A stretch of 64,000 nt of DNA from Branchinecta lynchi (GCA_023053575.1 JAKZAP010000001.1:6588849-6652848), one strand, 5' to 3'; shown: positions 36,959-49,725, counted from the stretch's first letter. Notes: a model not told the origin generated them from the sequence alone. Made by a program: numbers and translations.

Positions 36959-37493
36959 TGAAAGCTGAAACGAAATGCCGAATATGTTAATTTAAATATA
37001 CGAATTTACATTAAAGGAACAATCTCAACTGATACATTACAGTTAGTTTCGCACAAATTTTCGCCTATGGCGCATTTTGTAGTATTCTCTATTTGGAAGA
37101 ACGATGTTTCATTTAGTTTGCGTATTCTCGGGGGATTTGAAACACTTTCAAAGCTAGAACTTGTATGGTATGTATAGCAATTTCCAGAAAAAAGGCAGAT
37201 TAAAAAAAAATCGCATGCGGCGCTTATTTTAACTTGTGCTAGGTACAGTCGTTATAAGCTTTGCTTTTTTAGCAAAATATGAAATGAAAAGCCAAATATA
37301 ATATATGAAATTACTTTAGTATACGAAATTACATTAAAGAAATAATCTGAAGTGATGTATTACAGTTAGTTTAGACCGGTTGTATTATGTGGCAGGAAAT
37401 GTACGCCGTTTGCCGCTTCGCGGCCACGGCGTGTTTTGTCGGCACAAACCGGACGCCCCCCCCCCCAAAGGTAAAAGGCTAGTGACGCCCCTG
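36958..37493. mobile_element. hAT-like fragment with only one terminus
   Basis: The right end agtgacgcccctg at 37481-37493 and the poly-C next to it match the first hAT-like element. The interior matches its 27.5-28.4 kb part (ttcgcctatggcgcattttg, gccgcggcgtg-type hairpin). The left terminus is missing, so it is a truncated or partly deleted copy lying between two family A segments. Confidence 0.7.
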
Positions 37494-39030
37494 GTAAGGG
37501 GTTTATTTTTTCGCCAGAGAAGTAGTTCCAGAATTCCGCCGAAACCGGAAAATTGGCAGAAGTAAGGCAGGAAGTTTCGATCTGATTCGTCAAAACAGAT
37601 ATGACTTAAAGGGTTAAACACACATGCTGAATCCACATTCGAACTTGATTTTCTCGTATGACTAGCTATTTGGCCTTAATTAATAGTAACAGTGTTCAAC
37701 GAGTCTGGCGAAGACTGGATCTGGCGAAGACAGGAACCAATTGTCTTGTCTTGATCAAACCTGAACTTTTGGGATCCCATCGAAACCTTTGGTCTTGTTC
37801 TTTATCTCAACGGCTTCTCGAATAGTTTGATGGAGTCCGGTGCACGTTGCAAGAATTTGGGCTTTTTTAAAATATACTGAATGGGACAGGTTTTCGAAAA
37901 AATGTTCTGCAAGTGCAGATTTGAGAGTATAGTTATGACGGTGTCCGTTGGAGAGGGCGTGGTCAATTTCTTGCTCATGCTCTGCAAGTCGTTTTCCGAA
38001 GGTTCTCTCTGTCCTTCCTACGTAACGTTTTCCGCAATCACAGGGTATTGAATAAATGCCTCTTTGGTACTGATTTGGGACTTTATCTTTTGCAGAGTTT
38101 AGGTAAGACAGCAAAGTATTTGGGGTTCTGTGAAAGACTTGGATGTTGTATTTTTTTCCAACTTTTGGACAATTTTTTTTTTGTCACTCCACGGACATAC
38201 GGAAGGTAAACGCGGGCATTTTTTCTTCTGCCTCACCATTACTAGTGAACTTACAGTATCTTTGGGGGCTGTATGTAGCTTTAGTCGTCTTCTGATGATC
38301 TGTTCAACCAGTTGAACGGGGTATTTGTTTACGAACAGGACGTCCCGAACGTGCAAAAGTTCGTCATCTAGGAGATCTTCATCGCAGATTTATGATTGCT
38401 CGGTCGACTAGTGAGATAACTACTCCGCCTTTCACATATTCTGGCTGGTAAGAATCGTATGGTAGGTAACGATCGTTGTGGGTGGGTTTTCTCTAGACAG
38501 AGCAGACAAAACTTCCTTCACTGTTAGCAATCAAAACATCTAGGCAACTTCTGTGCAATTCAAATCACTGAAAATCATCATTTTCAAATTCAATCTTGAA
38601 CTGGATCCTCAGTTGTATTGAGCTTAAAGTGTCAACGAAACTCACAATGTCTGTTTTTTGGCCTTCCCATGCTGTGAAACCATCATCAACATAACGTTTG
38701 TAGAAACTTGGAACCATTGGCGCGATGCTGGAAGCCATTTCTTAAATTTTCTGAATGGAGCTCCCCATCTGCTGCTCCTTCATGCGGCTAGTAGAATTGT
38801 CCCATGTAGATGAAATATGTTGATTCCCAAACAAGCTTAAAACAATCTAGTATTTGGCTTACGGTCAGGGGGGTTTTGTCTGCCAGCTCCGGATAATTTT
38901 CTAGCGCTTCTTTTAGGGCATCCAGGGTGAAATCTTTCCTGAGACTGGTGAACAAAGATACAGCATCAATGCTTGCTATGAATTTTACAAAGTCATAGGT
39001 ATTCTTCCACTTGCGTTTTCGGATCCCAAA
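37494..39030 (-). pseudogene. Penelope-like retroelement: reverse transcriptase and GIY-YIG endonuclease, decayed
   Basis: Read on the minus strand from about 39020: TYDFVKFIASIDAVSLFTSL (RT), then TYFIYMGQFY and a stop; further on, in another frame, RYVDDGFTAWEG with the YVDD catalytic box; then EPTHNDRYLPYDSYQPEYVK and SLVDRAI. The final part is a continuous GIY-YIG domain (38114-37758): GIYSIPCDCGKRYVGRTERT with downstream AEHEQEI and EAVEIKN, ending KGFDGIPKVQV and a stop. PLEs use this RT/GIY-YIG pair for transposition. Several stops and frameshifts show it is dead, although the endonuclease segment is still open. The sequence after the stop (37757-37494) is the body of family A. Confidence 0.88.
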
Positions 39031-39182
39031 ATAAACAGTAGGTGATCGAGGGATGGTTAAGAAAGATAATTACTTTTCAGGAAAGATTATCGACTAGGGG
39101 TTAAAAATTAACCATAAACTTGAAAGGTTTGTTTACTTCTTTTTTTTGGCAGCATAAAGCCATAAGAGCTTCTCAAGGTGAG

Positions 39183-39789
<607 letters not shown>

Positions 39790-40444
39790 CTAAAATTAAA
39801 AGGAAAGTTTTCTAATTGGTTAGAATCACGAGGTTCATAAGACGACTCATCATACCACACGCACATGTGAAATCCTGCAACTGAATCGCGCCTACCAAGG
39901 TAGCCCAAAGTTCGCTCATAGACTAAGTGCTAAATCCCTTCCAGGTTCAAGTTTCTACATGCTTGCCAATTTGACTAAGGTTTAGACAGCCTAAGGGAGT
40001 CGGCTCAAAGACAAACTTCTTGCATTCGAATAAACAACCACGGATGACACGAGTAAGGAAGAAAACGGTCGGTGAAAATTTTGGAAAACACACTGTGAAG
40101 GCCTTGAACTAACTACCGTCACACGTCACTGCAAGCCCATCAGCCGCGGCCTTCAAGGACCCCTTGCAAATATTTTGTTAACAAAACGTTCAATATTATA
40201 ATATTATAGAAGAACTGTTGCACAACCTTTTGCCTATCAATAACAATAAAACAAAAATAATGGATTTCAAGGATCTCCGATCGATGACAACAACCTCGTA
40301 TTTCCAGAGTGGGACGGGAGTGAGTAGTTCAAACACACCTAATCATCAGTGCCTTTTTCCGAACTTTAGTTTCTCGGTAAAAGTTCCCACCACAGGGCAG
40401 GAACAGACACGAACCTGAGAATTAAAGAGAATAAGAATTTACAA

Positions 40445-40750
40445 TGAGCGTGTTCCACCCTACTTCCCGTAGTTACTGCGCATGATGTCACGAATTCTGG
40501 CTTTTGCTGTCAAGGCTGGAACGATTTTTCTATTTTCCAGCAGACTATCATGCCACGGGCGAATCCGACCAATCACGTTACAGAGATGCGTAGTTACCAC
40601 GCTTATTACGCTCCCGAGCATGGTAAGCAAATAGTTACCAGTACTTACTATTTCGAGGAGGCTAGAACGGTCAGCGTAGTAACTTCTTACGAGGTTGGAA
40701 CGAAAACAGTAACTAATAGTTACTACTGTTAGAAGGGTGGAACACGCTCA
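40445..40750 (+). mobile_element. MITE E, intact copy
   Basis: Starts tgagcgtgttccaccct and ends agggtggaacacgctca, perfect 17-bp inverted repeats, 306 bp. No protein domain; the 60-codon frame inside is incidental. It lies in the KAT8 intron between 39790 and 41078. No clear target duplication. Confidence 0.85.
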
Positions 40751-41078
40751 ATATGTACCATCGGAGCAGAGCAAAACAACACTAGGCATCGTAGCAACAA
40801 CAGAGGCAAAGGCACTTTGTCAATTTTACCAAAACTAAGATTAACAATTCGGCTAAAAGCTGATCGTCGCGAACGCCCCCACCTCCTTTTCAAATTCGTG
40901 TTTCTGCTCACCTTTACAAAGAATACCAGAAGAAGCTTACCATGGGATAATTATCAAAAACTTGGCTCACTACGGTGCAGATTACAACAGAGACTGGGGT
41001 ACGAACTTCCGAAGGGACAACCCCTCGACAGTCAATACGTTTGATGATCCAAAGAGATTGAAGGACCAAATTACTTAC

Positions 41079-41297
41079 CAAATGATATCGGTAGGTCTTC
41101 TCGAGGCGCATGTACTTTAGGCAGTATTCGCAAACCCAGATTTTTGGAACCTTCCCATACTCGTCCGGATAAGGACTGAAGTACCATGTGTCAATCTCAT
41201 ATTTCCCGATTTGGACTTTGTTAATATATTTAACTTTGGTGAGGGCTTCATGTTCTCTCTCCAATGCCGCAGTCGTTGGATCCATATCAGCAAGACT
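41079..41297 (-). CDS. KAT8: KAT8, exon with start of MYST domain and C2HC finger
   Basis: Acceptor ctttttctcacag, donor CATTTG/GTAAGT, 73 codons in phase 0. It encodes [40 protein letters not shown] and [18 protein letters not shown]. This is the MYST entry segment with the first three zinc ligands (C-x2-C and H). It is very close to human KAT8 ([20 protein letters not shown]). Confidence 0.97.
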
Positions 41298-41900
41298 CTG
41301 TGAGAAAAAGCTATTACATTTTCAACCAGAATGTGACAAGACTGTGATGTGATGAGAAAAATACACGAAAAATGCGTTTTCGCACAAGAATGTTACTTAT
41401 CCTCTTTTCCCTTACGTTTTCCAACCAGATCAGCTGTCACCTTGAATTATTGCATATATTCGAAACAAGCTTGCGTCATCACCACAAGACTGGCTCTTTC
41501 ATGTGAATCCATGCTGACCTCAAGTAACTTCTGGGACATATCGATACGAGAATGGACTGTCCCAAACCCACGACCAAATCGATCCGCGCAAACAAGAGAG
41601 AGTGGTTTTGCTGCTGAGAGTTGGAAGAACTCTCAAGGCCTTAGTAAAGTAGAAAATAATAATCTTTATCGTCCTTGGCGCTTTAATACTAGCTGAACAA
41701 CAAAGCCCACAGTACATGTTCTAAAATACTAATCCTGGTATTGTGTCTGAAAGAAAGCTGAGGGATAAAATTAAAGGTTTCAAGGATGAGAACATCTACA
41801 GCAAGTTGCGTGCCCTTTCCTTTACATTTTCTTTTAATTCTGATTCTGTGGACAGTATTCTTCCCTTTAGATACCGCCACTGTATATAGCCTATACATAC

Positions 41901-42021
41901 CTTTTCAATGTGATTAATCTCATCATGCTTCCGTTTCTGGTTCCTTGTAATTTTTCGGTCACTCTGTTCTCCCAGATGATCCATCACCTGAGTGTCAAGC
42001 TTAGGAAGGGCACTTTTGTCA
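41901..42021 (-). CDS. KAT8: KAT8, linker exon
   Basis: Acceptor tcgttgtcattcag; the first base completes a serine codon from the chromo-barrel exon. Donor GAAAAG/GTATGT. It encodes DKSALPKLDTQVMDHLGEQS, then DRKITRNQKRKHDEINHIEK. The second motif is nearly identical to the KAT8 linker between chromo-barrel and MYST domain. Confidence 0.95.
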
Positions 42022-42559
42022 CTGAATGACAACGAGCTGTCTGATTGTTTGATTCTAAGTTAAACAGAGGCAATGTAAGTTTTCGTTTAAAGGCGGTTTC
42101 CTCCCTAGATTAATGATGAAAACACCCATCGAATTCTGTGTCGGTGTGCTAAACAGCAACCCCCTCCCCCCCCTAAACTGTACATCTAACCTACTATCTC
42201 CCAAAACTGTCAAAATATGCCTATGTCGAAATATGGAAAAAGTAACCTTATCTAGCCATCACAACCACCTCCACCGACGTAAACACCTGGCTCAGACTAT
42301 AAAGTACTTTAGTACAAACTTGGTTTATACAAAAAAAAATGTAAAACTGTATCCAACTATCAAATTCCTCCTTAAAGGACCTGTCTTACCTATAATACTA
42401 ATGCAATCACTCGATATATTTCTAAACCTTGAGACCCCAATTTTGTACGGTACACTCTAACCCCTCTAACAAAACCACGCTGATTTTCTCACTTGCCGTG
42501 TTTTGCTACCTTCGATGTGTATCGTGCTGTCGACGGTTGTCTGCGAGAAGTTTTTCCAT

Positions 42560-42640
42560 CAGAACAAGACAAAAGGGTTTTGATGGGATACCAAATATTT
42601 AATATTTGATCCAGATAATTAGATGTTATTACTTTAAAAG
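42560..42640 (+). repeat. Family A 5' terminus only
   Basis: aacaagacaaaagggttttg followed by atgggataccaaatatttaa; the rest of the element is not found next to it. Confidence 0.55.
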
Positions 42641-42649
42641 TTCAGAAAC

Positions 42650-43465
42650 AGATCAAGGCTTATAGTGGGGGCTGAAACATTTTCTAAACTTCAAAAAGTA
42701 ATTGTTTTAAAGGACACCTGAACAATGAAACCATACTTGAACACACCATGGAGAATGCATTTACAGACATGGCCACGGAGAGCATTCTTCTCTTGAGCGT
42801 GACTTTTTCAATATACGGATGTTCGTTTCCGAAGGTTTGCACATGCAACCTCCAAGACAAAAAGCGCAATTCATTCAAATCTTGTACAGCGCTGGCCGGA
42901 TCGTATTGGAATTTCTTCTAGATATACGTTTGAGCTTAACTGGTTAAAAAATATTCCAGAAGAAGGGTTGATTGGAGACATTTGTTCATTTGTAAAATTG
43001 TTCGTTACTAAAATAAGGACAGATGCAAAATGGAGCAAAAATCATAGCTTGGAAACACTATTTCGTATTTGGATTGGGTTTTCTGTAGGCAATGTTAACG
43101 GAAGTCATACAGAAAGGGATGATACTTGGTACTCTTCATTCAGGTGTCCTTTAATTTTCAAAGACAGTACACAAACTGGTAGCCTGGGTGGGGCTTTTTA
43201 TGTTCAATCTTGAATAGGTCCGTGGTGCCGAATTAATAATGCAAAATTGTCAGTTCTTGAATGTTAAGGGATGCCATGTAATATAGAGTCCTATTGCTTG
43301 GTTAGTTTTACTATGGTCCTATTGCTAGGTTCGTTTTCAGAAGATGGGAAGCGCTGCTATTGCACCTGCTCTGCTTTCGCATCTAACTTGATGTCCGCCC
43401 TATCTTGCGGCCATTTGACGTACATTAGTAAGAGTATTAGTGCCACTAGATACTGCGTGCTTCCG
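42650..43465. other. KAT8 intron, no gene recognised
   Basis: Several short frames, none with a recognisable motif or splice support. Confidence 0.35.
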
Positions 43466-43469
43466 GCGT

Positions 43470-44228
43470 GAACTAACTGATAGAAACTTCCTGCCTTACT
43501 TCTGCCAATTTCCCTGTATCGGCGGAATTCCGCAACTACTACTCCGGCAAAATACTAAAGCTCAAAAACGAATTCAGCGTATCTCCTTATCCCTATATGA
43601 AACATCTAATCAACTTCATATAAAATTTAATTTATAACAAATTTTCCGGAATCAGCCGGATTCCGGGCGAACATCTGTCCGGGTAAAAAATAATTGTCAT
43701 ATACGGATTCAGCGTCTCTTCTTACACCTAAATCGGACATCTAATCAACTACAAATACAACATTTGCTTTTAACAAATTTTCTGGTTTTGGCCGGATTCC
43801 GGGAGAACTACTTGTACCTGTATAAAATGATTTTCACATAAGTGTTTAGAATGTCTTCTTACCCCTAAAAAACTATTACTTTTAACAAAGTTTCTTTTAA
43901 CACAAGTTTCTGGTTTTGGCCGGATTCCGGGCACTTGTCTGGCAAGAAAATGATTTTATATTCGCGTTCAGCACGTCTTCCTACCCCTTAATCGACTATC
44001 TCATAGCTGTTTCAAAATATTTTGTTTGTCCCTTAACTTTACTTCCCCATCCCTAAATGTAGGGCTACAGAGCCCATCTACGAACTCGGCCTTTCCCTTG
44101 ACGTAAAGAATCCTCACGCCAAGTTCCATCAAAATATCTCATTTCCTTCGACAGTTATCGTGCTTACAGACGGACAACTTTTGCGATGTCACCGGTATCC
44201 CTCCACTTACATTTTAGGATCCCAAAAA
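43470..44228 (+). mobile_element. Family A copy 11, 5' end missing
   Basis: Internal units (ggccggattccgggagaact), the 3' body (taaatgtagggctacagagc), a shortened microsatellite and a mutated terminus (cattttaggatcccaaaaac). Confidence 0.75.
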
Positions 44229-44481
44229 CCAGTTATGTAAATTGTTTCACTGTTTTTGCTACAAGTCAACGGGTCTCGGAAAAGGCTTAAAACAGCCAAA
44301 CCGGTTATTTGTTGAAAGTACAGCCTAGTTTTAAAGTATTCAAATATTTTAAAATACTGCAAGTTGAAGAGTAGATAGTGCGAGGGATCCTTTAACAACC
44401 ACAATACAAAAGTTTACATTGTCAAACTGCTTTATCCTACTGTACGACTGCATTACTGAGAAATATTTTGGAAGCATTTAC

Positions 44482-44593
44482 CTGCTAGGTGTCACCCATT
44501 CATCCAGTCTTCTATTGAGCCCTTCGTAATGCACATAGTAGGTTTGAACCTTTTCCATGTCATTGTATCTCTGTTGTATAACCTCAGCATGTA
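44482..44593 (-). CDS. KAT8: KAT8, chromo-barrel exon (first coding exon recovered)
   Basis: Donor AGCAG/GTAAAT, two bases into the serine codon. It encodes [20 protein letters not shown], then [16 protein letters not shown]. This is the chromo-barrel core (human HSAEVIQSR and YVHYVGFNRRLDEW). The acceptor used here (ttgtttatgattgtag at 44594) needs one base from the exon before. The six exons give 379 residues, which corresponds to human KAT8 from about residue 80 onward, so only the poorly conserved N-terminus and first chromo-barrel strand are missing. Confidence 0.93.
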
Positions 44594-44599
44594 CTACAA

Positions 44600-45640
44600 T
44601 CATAAACAATATTAATAGTAGACACAAATATGACAGTTAAACTTTTATTATTTACAAATTTACTTTCCATCTCCTCCCTGTGACTCTGGGTTTTATTTTA
44701 AACTTTGACAAAGCAAATTCTCCTAAACAGGAGATTTTTTCCCTGATACTACCTTCCCCCCAATAGAGGTATGATACATTGAATATTGCCAACTCTGGAT
44801 GGCGCAGCAATTAAACCTAGCAAGTGTTCATGCACAGAAGGCTACTGCTCGGTCTACCATAAACCCCTCATTTTTGGATACCCTATTGTTAAATACTGGG
44901 CATTGTACATGGACTTGGGCATATCCTACTTTCGATATCCTTGTCAAATCCTTGTTACCCTAACCCAATACAGTATTATGATTTGAGTGAAGCTCAGCTC
45001 TCAGCCCGTCAGAATTACTTCACAGTGGAGTAGATCAAGGCTATGGTCCCTACAGGTATCCAGGGTTTGGGATAGACTATCCAGCATCTGTCCAGTGTTA
45101 GGCATTGCGCATATATTTTATTCCGCACTCTTTCCCTACCAATCTTGCATTTTGCTTTCCTATTTAAAGAATATCAAAAAAGAAAAAAAAATCCAACAAA
45201 GGCTGATACTTTATTTCAGAAGAAGCTGAAACACTTGGTTCTCAACAGATATTAAGTTTTGAATTCATCATTGCCACTTCATTGTGAGGCAAAAAAGAAA
45301 ACGAGAGCAGCCCGAAATTATTTTTCGGAAAAACACACATTTAAAGAAGCTTACACTCGACATTTCACCAACACCTAGGGGGGCAGCAGCGTCGTTCCGG
45401 GTCGCTAGCTTGGCTTAAAGGTCAAAGTTTTGGTCAGAGAGCTTCTTATTGCTTGCATGTGTGCCAGTATCTTCTTGCTGTAACCGAGCAGCAAGAATAG
45501 CCATTTTTTCCCCTGTTGTTGTTATTGTTTTCGGTGTTTTGTTATATCTTTGTTTATATAGCAGTTTGTTGGATTAGAAGTATTCCTTATTTCATTCTTA
45601 AAACTGCTTAAGATCAATTTCTCAAAACTGATTCTCATAA
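44600..45640. other. Intergenic or upstream KAT8 intron, no gene recognised
   Basis: A 29-codon minus-strand frame starts at 45504 in good initiation context (aaaaaatggct) but stops before any plausible donor. I could not connect it to KAT8. Confidence 0.3.
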
Positions 45641-45650
45641 CTCTCCATGC

Positions 45651-45803
45651 CACTCAAACCACTCACAGACTAGGGACCACTCCTGGAAGCTGCCCCGAAG
45701 GTCCTGCACCTCTCGTGTTCGCCAGCAGTGGAACAGCCTGTCTGGATCGACTAAAACACCTGACGGTTTCAAAAAGCGACTCGACGACGACTGGCGCAGG
45801 TAG
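45651..45803 (+). pseudogene. LINE reverse-transcriptase C-terminal remnant
   Basis: The frame reads QTRDHSWKLPRRSCTSRVRQ, then QWNSLSGSTKTPDGFKKRLD and DDWRR before TAG. This is the same TRxHSxKL...WNSL...FKxRLDxxW ending as at 12.5 kb. Only the C-terminus is present. Confidence 0.55.
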
Positions 45804-46069
45804 CCGTGGAAAAGGACTGGTGCACCCCGGAAGCAGTAACCAGGAAATAGCACTACCATCATCAGCAAGCTGCTGAAGGGGATACAACATACGTATTGCT
45901 TGCGAGTTCAATTGGCCTTATTGCAGTCCAGTGCTTCAAGTGGACTAGTTTCTGTTAGTCCTCAATTGTCTCACAATCAATACTTTTGTAGACATAGTAA
46001 GGCGTCGAATCCATAAGGAGTGGGTCATTTTCACTTTCTGCTGCTGAGACTTATGCAAAACCTCAATTA

Positions 46070-46705
46070 GGGGAGAGTAGGGTAGTATGACACATTTTTT
46101 TTTTTTTTATTCCCTGAAATTTGTTAGTATGTTGCCAAATGTTTGTCAGCATGTACTGGGTTCCCTAAAGAATCTTTTGGATTTTTTTTCATATTTTCTC
46201 TCTCGGAGTTTTTCAGTAGTAGGCTTAATTCTGGACATAGTCACTGTGTCATACTACCTGCCCGTGGAGGGTAGTAGGACACATAATGGGTTCATTATGA
46301 CAAATTTTTTGTTTTTGCGCCGACGTACAAACCGACAAAAAGTGTGTCATACTACCCGACTCCCCCATTTTTTTATTGGATCTGCATTTCCTCCTAAACT
46401 GTGTGAATATCCCGCAGTTTCTCAACTGCATGATAATTAAATAAATTACCTAGGTCCCTGTAAGAAATGGTTATCCTACCTTATAGTACATTATCCACAT
46501 GGGAAATTACTTTGAGGGTCAAAAAACATGTTTTTTAGCATAAGTTTTGAGTGAGCAATAATTTTTTTTCTGAAAACTCGTTTTCCCTTTCGTATAGTAG
46601 ATGTCTCTTAGCTGCTGTGAGCACAGACAAATAAAAACCAATAGAACCAACAGTTTTGAGAGTGTGTCATACTATGCACCATGTCATACTACCAGACTCT
46701 CCCCC
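46070..46705. mobile_element. Nested MITE pair with GGGGAGAG ends
   Basis: The left end is ggggagagtag then ggtagtatgacaca. Right ends occur at about 46366 (tgtcatactacccgactccc then cc) and at 46705 (tgtcatactaccagactctc then cccc). Reversed, both match the left end. The inner unit is about 297 bp. The GGGGAGAG start resembles the pogo-like remnant at 15504, suggesting a related superfamily. Confidence 0.6.
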
Positions 46706-46709
46706 ACCT

Positions 46710-47160
46710 GGGATGCAGATTGCTGATTTTCCACTCACTAGCCTGTGGATATGTTTTATCCATGTCTGACCCAAGTGCTGATGATGAGGCATAGGGGGAT
46801 TAACAGACATTAGTCTGCTTCGAAGCGCTGAACTGGAATATGGCAAATTTAAGGTAATGGCTAGCCTCCTAAATGAGGCCTCTGACACTAGACGTACTTT
46901 TCTGCTGCACAATTGTGGGCCACACACTTCTGAATGTTTGTCACACAAACAGGATTCTGTGCCACACAGTCCAACTACAAGTTGGATGAAATGCATTTTA
47001 TTTGTTTTTTAGGCAGTAGTTCTGAATTCTGAAAACAAAAATAAATTCTGATGACATTTCAACAAATGAAACTTCAGGCCTACATTCTTTTCTGGGCAGT
47101 CATATCCTAATGACCCTGTAGTGACCAAAGGCAAAGGCTCAGAATTTGAAAGTTATTTAA
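46710..47160. other. No gene recognised
   Basis: No exon, RNA gene or repeat boundary recognised. Confidence 0.35.
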
Positions 47161-47345
47161 GGTGTGTTTTTTTGGAAGTAGTTTCTTTGTAGTTTCACTA
47201 TAGTTTGACGTACTTTTGTCTCAGTTAAAAAGTACAGTGTGTGTCATGAACAAATAAAATGGTACACATACTGTACTTTCATAACTGAAACAAAAGGCCG
47301 TCAACAGGTCAAACTACATTGAAGCTACATCCCAAGAAACGCACC
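47161..47345. mobile_element. Foldback MITE L
   Basis: The left arm starts ggtgtgtttttttggaagta; the right arm, reversed, starts ggtgcgtttcttgggatgta. Both continue with a tagtttgac word and a cagttaaaaagtacagt / cagttatgaaagtacagt pair, so the 185-bp unit folds along its whole length. A diverged relative with tacgtcaaactacggtgaa-type sequence is near 59455-59645. Confidence 0.7.
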
Positions 47346-48500
47346 TTTATATGCCTTAGACATGTTAGAGGTACAGTCTGAAGTCTGTACTCAGGTCACG
47401 ACTATCAGGAGAATCCTCGAAAATCAAAAAAGTCTTGTGCTTAGCCTAGTAAGAAATCAACCATAACCAGAAAAAAAAAAACCAGAAGACTAACCCCAGT
47501 TTCCATTCTGTCTTTTTATCAAGTATTTTTGACCGATGACAGGTGTTATACCGATTGTAACTTCTTCACCCATATTCAGTCACAGACAAACCCTCGTTCC
47601 ACAACAAGTTTAGATTTCTTGCTGCACGAAATGTCATTAATAGAGGTAAAGAGTAACAGTAATACCCGTCACAGTGTGACTGTTTCCGCACAGTCTACTA
47701 TCAAGAACAAATAAGCCAATAAAACCTCCGTCTTTGGTCCCATACAGTGACTACGGTTACCTCTACAAATCTGAGCTGAGCCAGAAGTACTTGCTGAGCA
47801 ATGAGCCGATGCCCGTCTACTTCCCTCCCCCCCCCCAGCGCATATTAGAGGAAAAGGTGCAGGAGGTTGCCCGCTCTGCAGCGCCTCAAACGTGACGTCA
47901 CAGTGACAAGACAACAGCATATGATATAGTGAGATTTTACTTTGGAAATTTCTTCGCCGGGGATTTAGTGCGATATTGCGTTTGTAAAAATAACGAACTG
48001 TGACGAATTGTGACATTATGAGTAGTTATGGTTGGCTTACTGGTTATGCTTCGAACTCCCACAAAGTTGCAGGAATGGGCCTAGGGACCAGGACCTTTGT
48101 AACGACAACATGTCAGTGTATTGTTATTGATGTCTTCCTGTATGCTATTTTTTGGAACGAAAAATTTTAGGAAAAAAATATAATGCTGAAAGTCCCTCCA
48201 CCCGTTTGGACCCTATGCATGTTATGCTACCGTCTTTCTAATCGACATAATTCCTTGCCGGGCATTAGCCAGTCGCATCTTTTGAGTTCGTCACCCCCAC
48301 AGCCCCAAGCACTTGGTGTACGCTCTACGCCTGGTCTGAACTGGGTTTTTAGCTTCCCAAAAGAGTAATCGAATACAAGCCGAGGGTTGGACTCCTCCTA
48401 CTTTAAATGTTCTTATTAACTGCTGCTTGCAGACTACAATGTATTTCCTGAGATTGCGTCGGCTACTACTGTAGTTTCGCGGATCCGCTCCAGGAACTAG
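47346..48500. other. Intergenic stretch with a MITE F end and a CRE-like site
   Basis: A MITE F terminus (caagaacaaataagcc) occurs near 47702 without a partner end. The full CRE palindrome tgacgtca occurs near 47893. No transcript start can be proved. A family A 5' terminus (aacaagaccaaaggtttcc) follows at about 48505. Confidence 0.3.
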
Positions 48501-48839
48501 CGGAACAAGACCAAAGGTTTCCATGGGATCCCAAAGAGGAATATTACCTTACCTTAAATTACCTTAAATTGCACTTCGGAGCAATCTAAGATATAATCCT
48601 GATGCGGTGCAGTCGATCTTTTTAATACAGATAATGAGGTCTTACAGACGTTCAGTTTTCGTCGAGCCTGAACACATTCCAACTGAGCACTGAACTGAAC
48701 TAACAGCCAAAGGTACAGGTAAGGTACAATTTTATTGACAAATATAAAGAAAGCTCATGTTGTTTAAAAGCGTCAGACATGCAAGTGGCGTAAAAACGAC
48801 GCTTCAGTAAGTATGATTTGTTTGTAAAAGTTATTGATT

Positions 48840-49725
48840 AACTACTAAATCATACTTTCACGCTAACAGCATATCAAACAATCAGGCTCGTTACAAAAAA
48901 ATCCTGTTTTGACTAGATTCTGACAGGACAATCCATCAGAGGAGAGAATAAACAGTACTTCCTGATTCACCGCGCCTTTCTCGGCCTACACCTACCTCCT
49001 CCAACCAATTTTTATGGACATCAGAATTTCATTTTACTTCTTCGTCAAACCACTTGTCCGGTGAGAAAGTAAGTTCATATTTAGATTCATCATGTATTGT
49101 TAATCTCTTCTTCGTGGACTTGATGCTCCGATCGGCTTCATTTTTTTTCTCACTTCAGGGTTCGTGCGCTTGCTCTTCCACGTTTTCCCCTGACTTTTCC
49201 CTGACCTTTTTGGTGATTTTCCCTGACCTTTTCCAGCAGTTTTCCAACACCTTTCGATTACCTCAGTGAACAAATTAACTCATTTACTGAAAAAACACTA
49301 GCTACGAGCTCATATGGCACTTGTTACGAGTAGGCAGTATAAGAAAGTAGATGAGAACGTCACAAAATACACCGACCATCCAAAAATGCGGTTCGGAAAT
49401 AGAAATAGGATATTTATTTTCACTCAGTTCTGGGAGTTCCGGCATCGTCTCGGATTATCTGCAGCAAATGCACTTGACTGTTCAAACTTCCAAGTTTCAG
49501 CCCAATAAATCCACTCGTTTGATCCCTAGATTTGCTACACGATTTACGGTACTCCCAAGACCTTGGCCGAATGTGGTTCTGACTCAAAAATGGATCATCT
49601 AAAGCATTTTCTTCTATACCATCTGTCAAGTTTCACTCGAATCAGATCATTTTTGGAAAATTCCGGTACCCCTCCCCCACCACCACCAACACTGAATCGC
49701 CAGATTCAGGTCATCTACTTGCAGG
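48840..49725. repeat. Mixed fragments of families A and C
   Basis: A family A piece (cacttgtccggtgagaaagt near 49050) is followed by a family C start (cgagctcatatggcacttgt near 49308) and C-rich family C body up to about 49680. Confidence 0.5.

Noticed and set aside
45418..45504. 29-codon minus ORF in good start context as first KAT8 exon
   Set aside because: It stops before any usable donor, and no phase-compatible junction to 44593 was found.
47669..48016. 115-codon minus frame as a gene
   Set aside because: No recognisable motif, crosses a C-run and a MITE F end; possibly promoter or repeat sequence.
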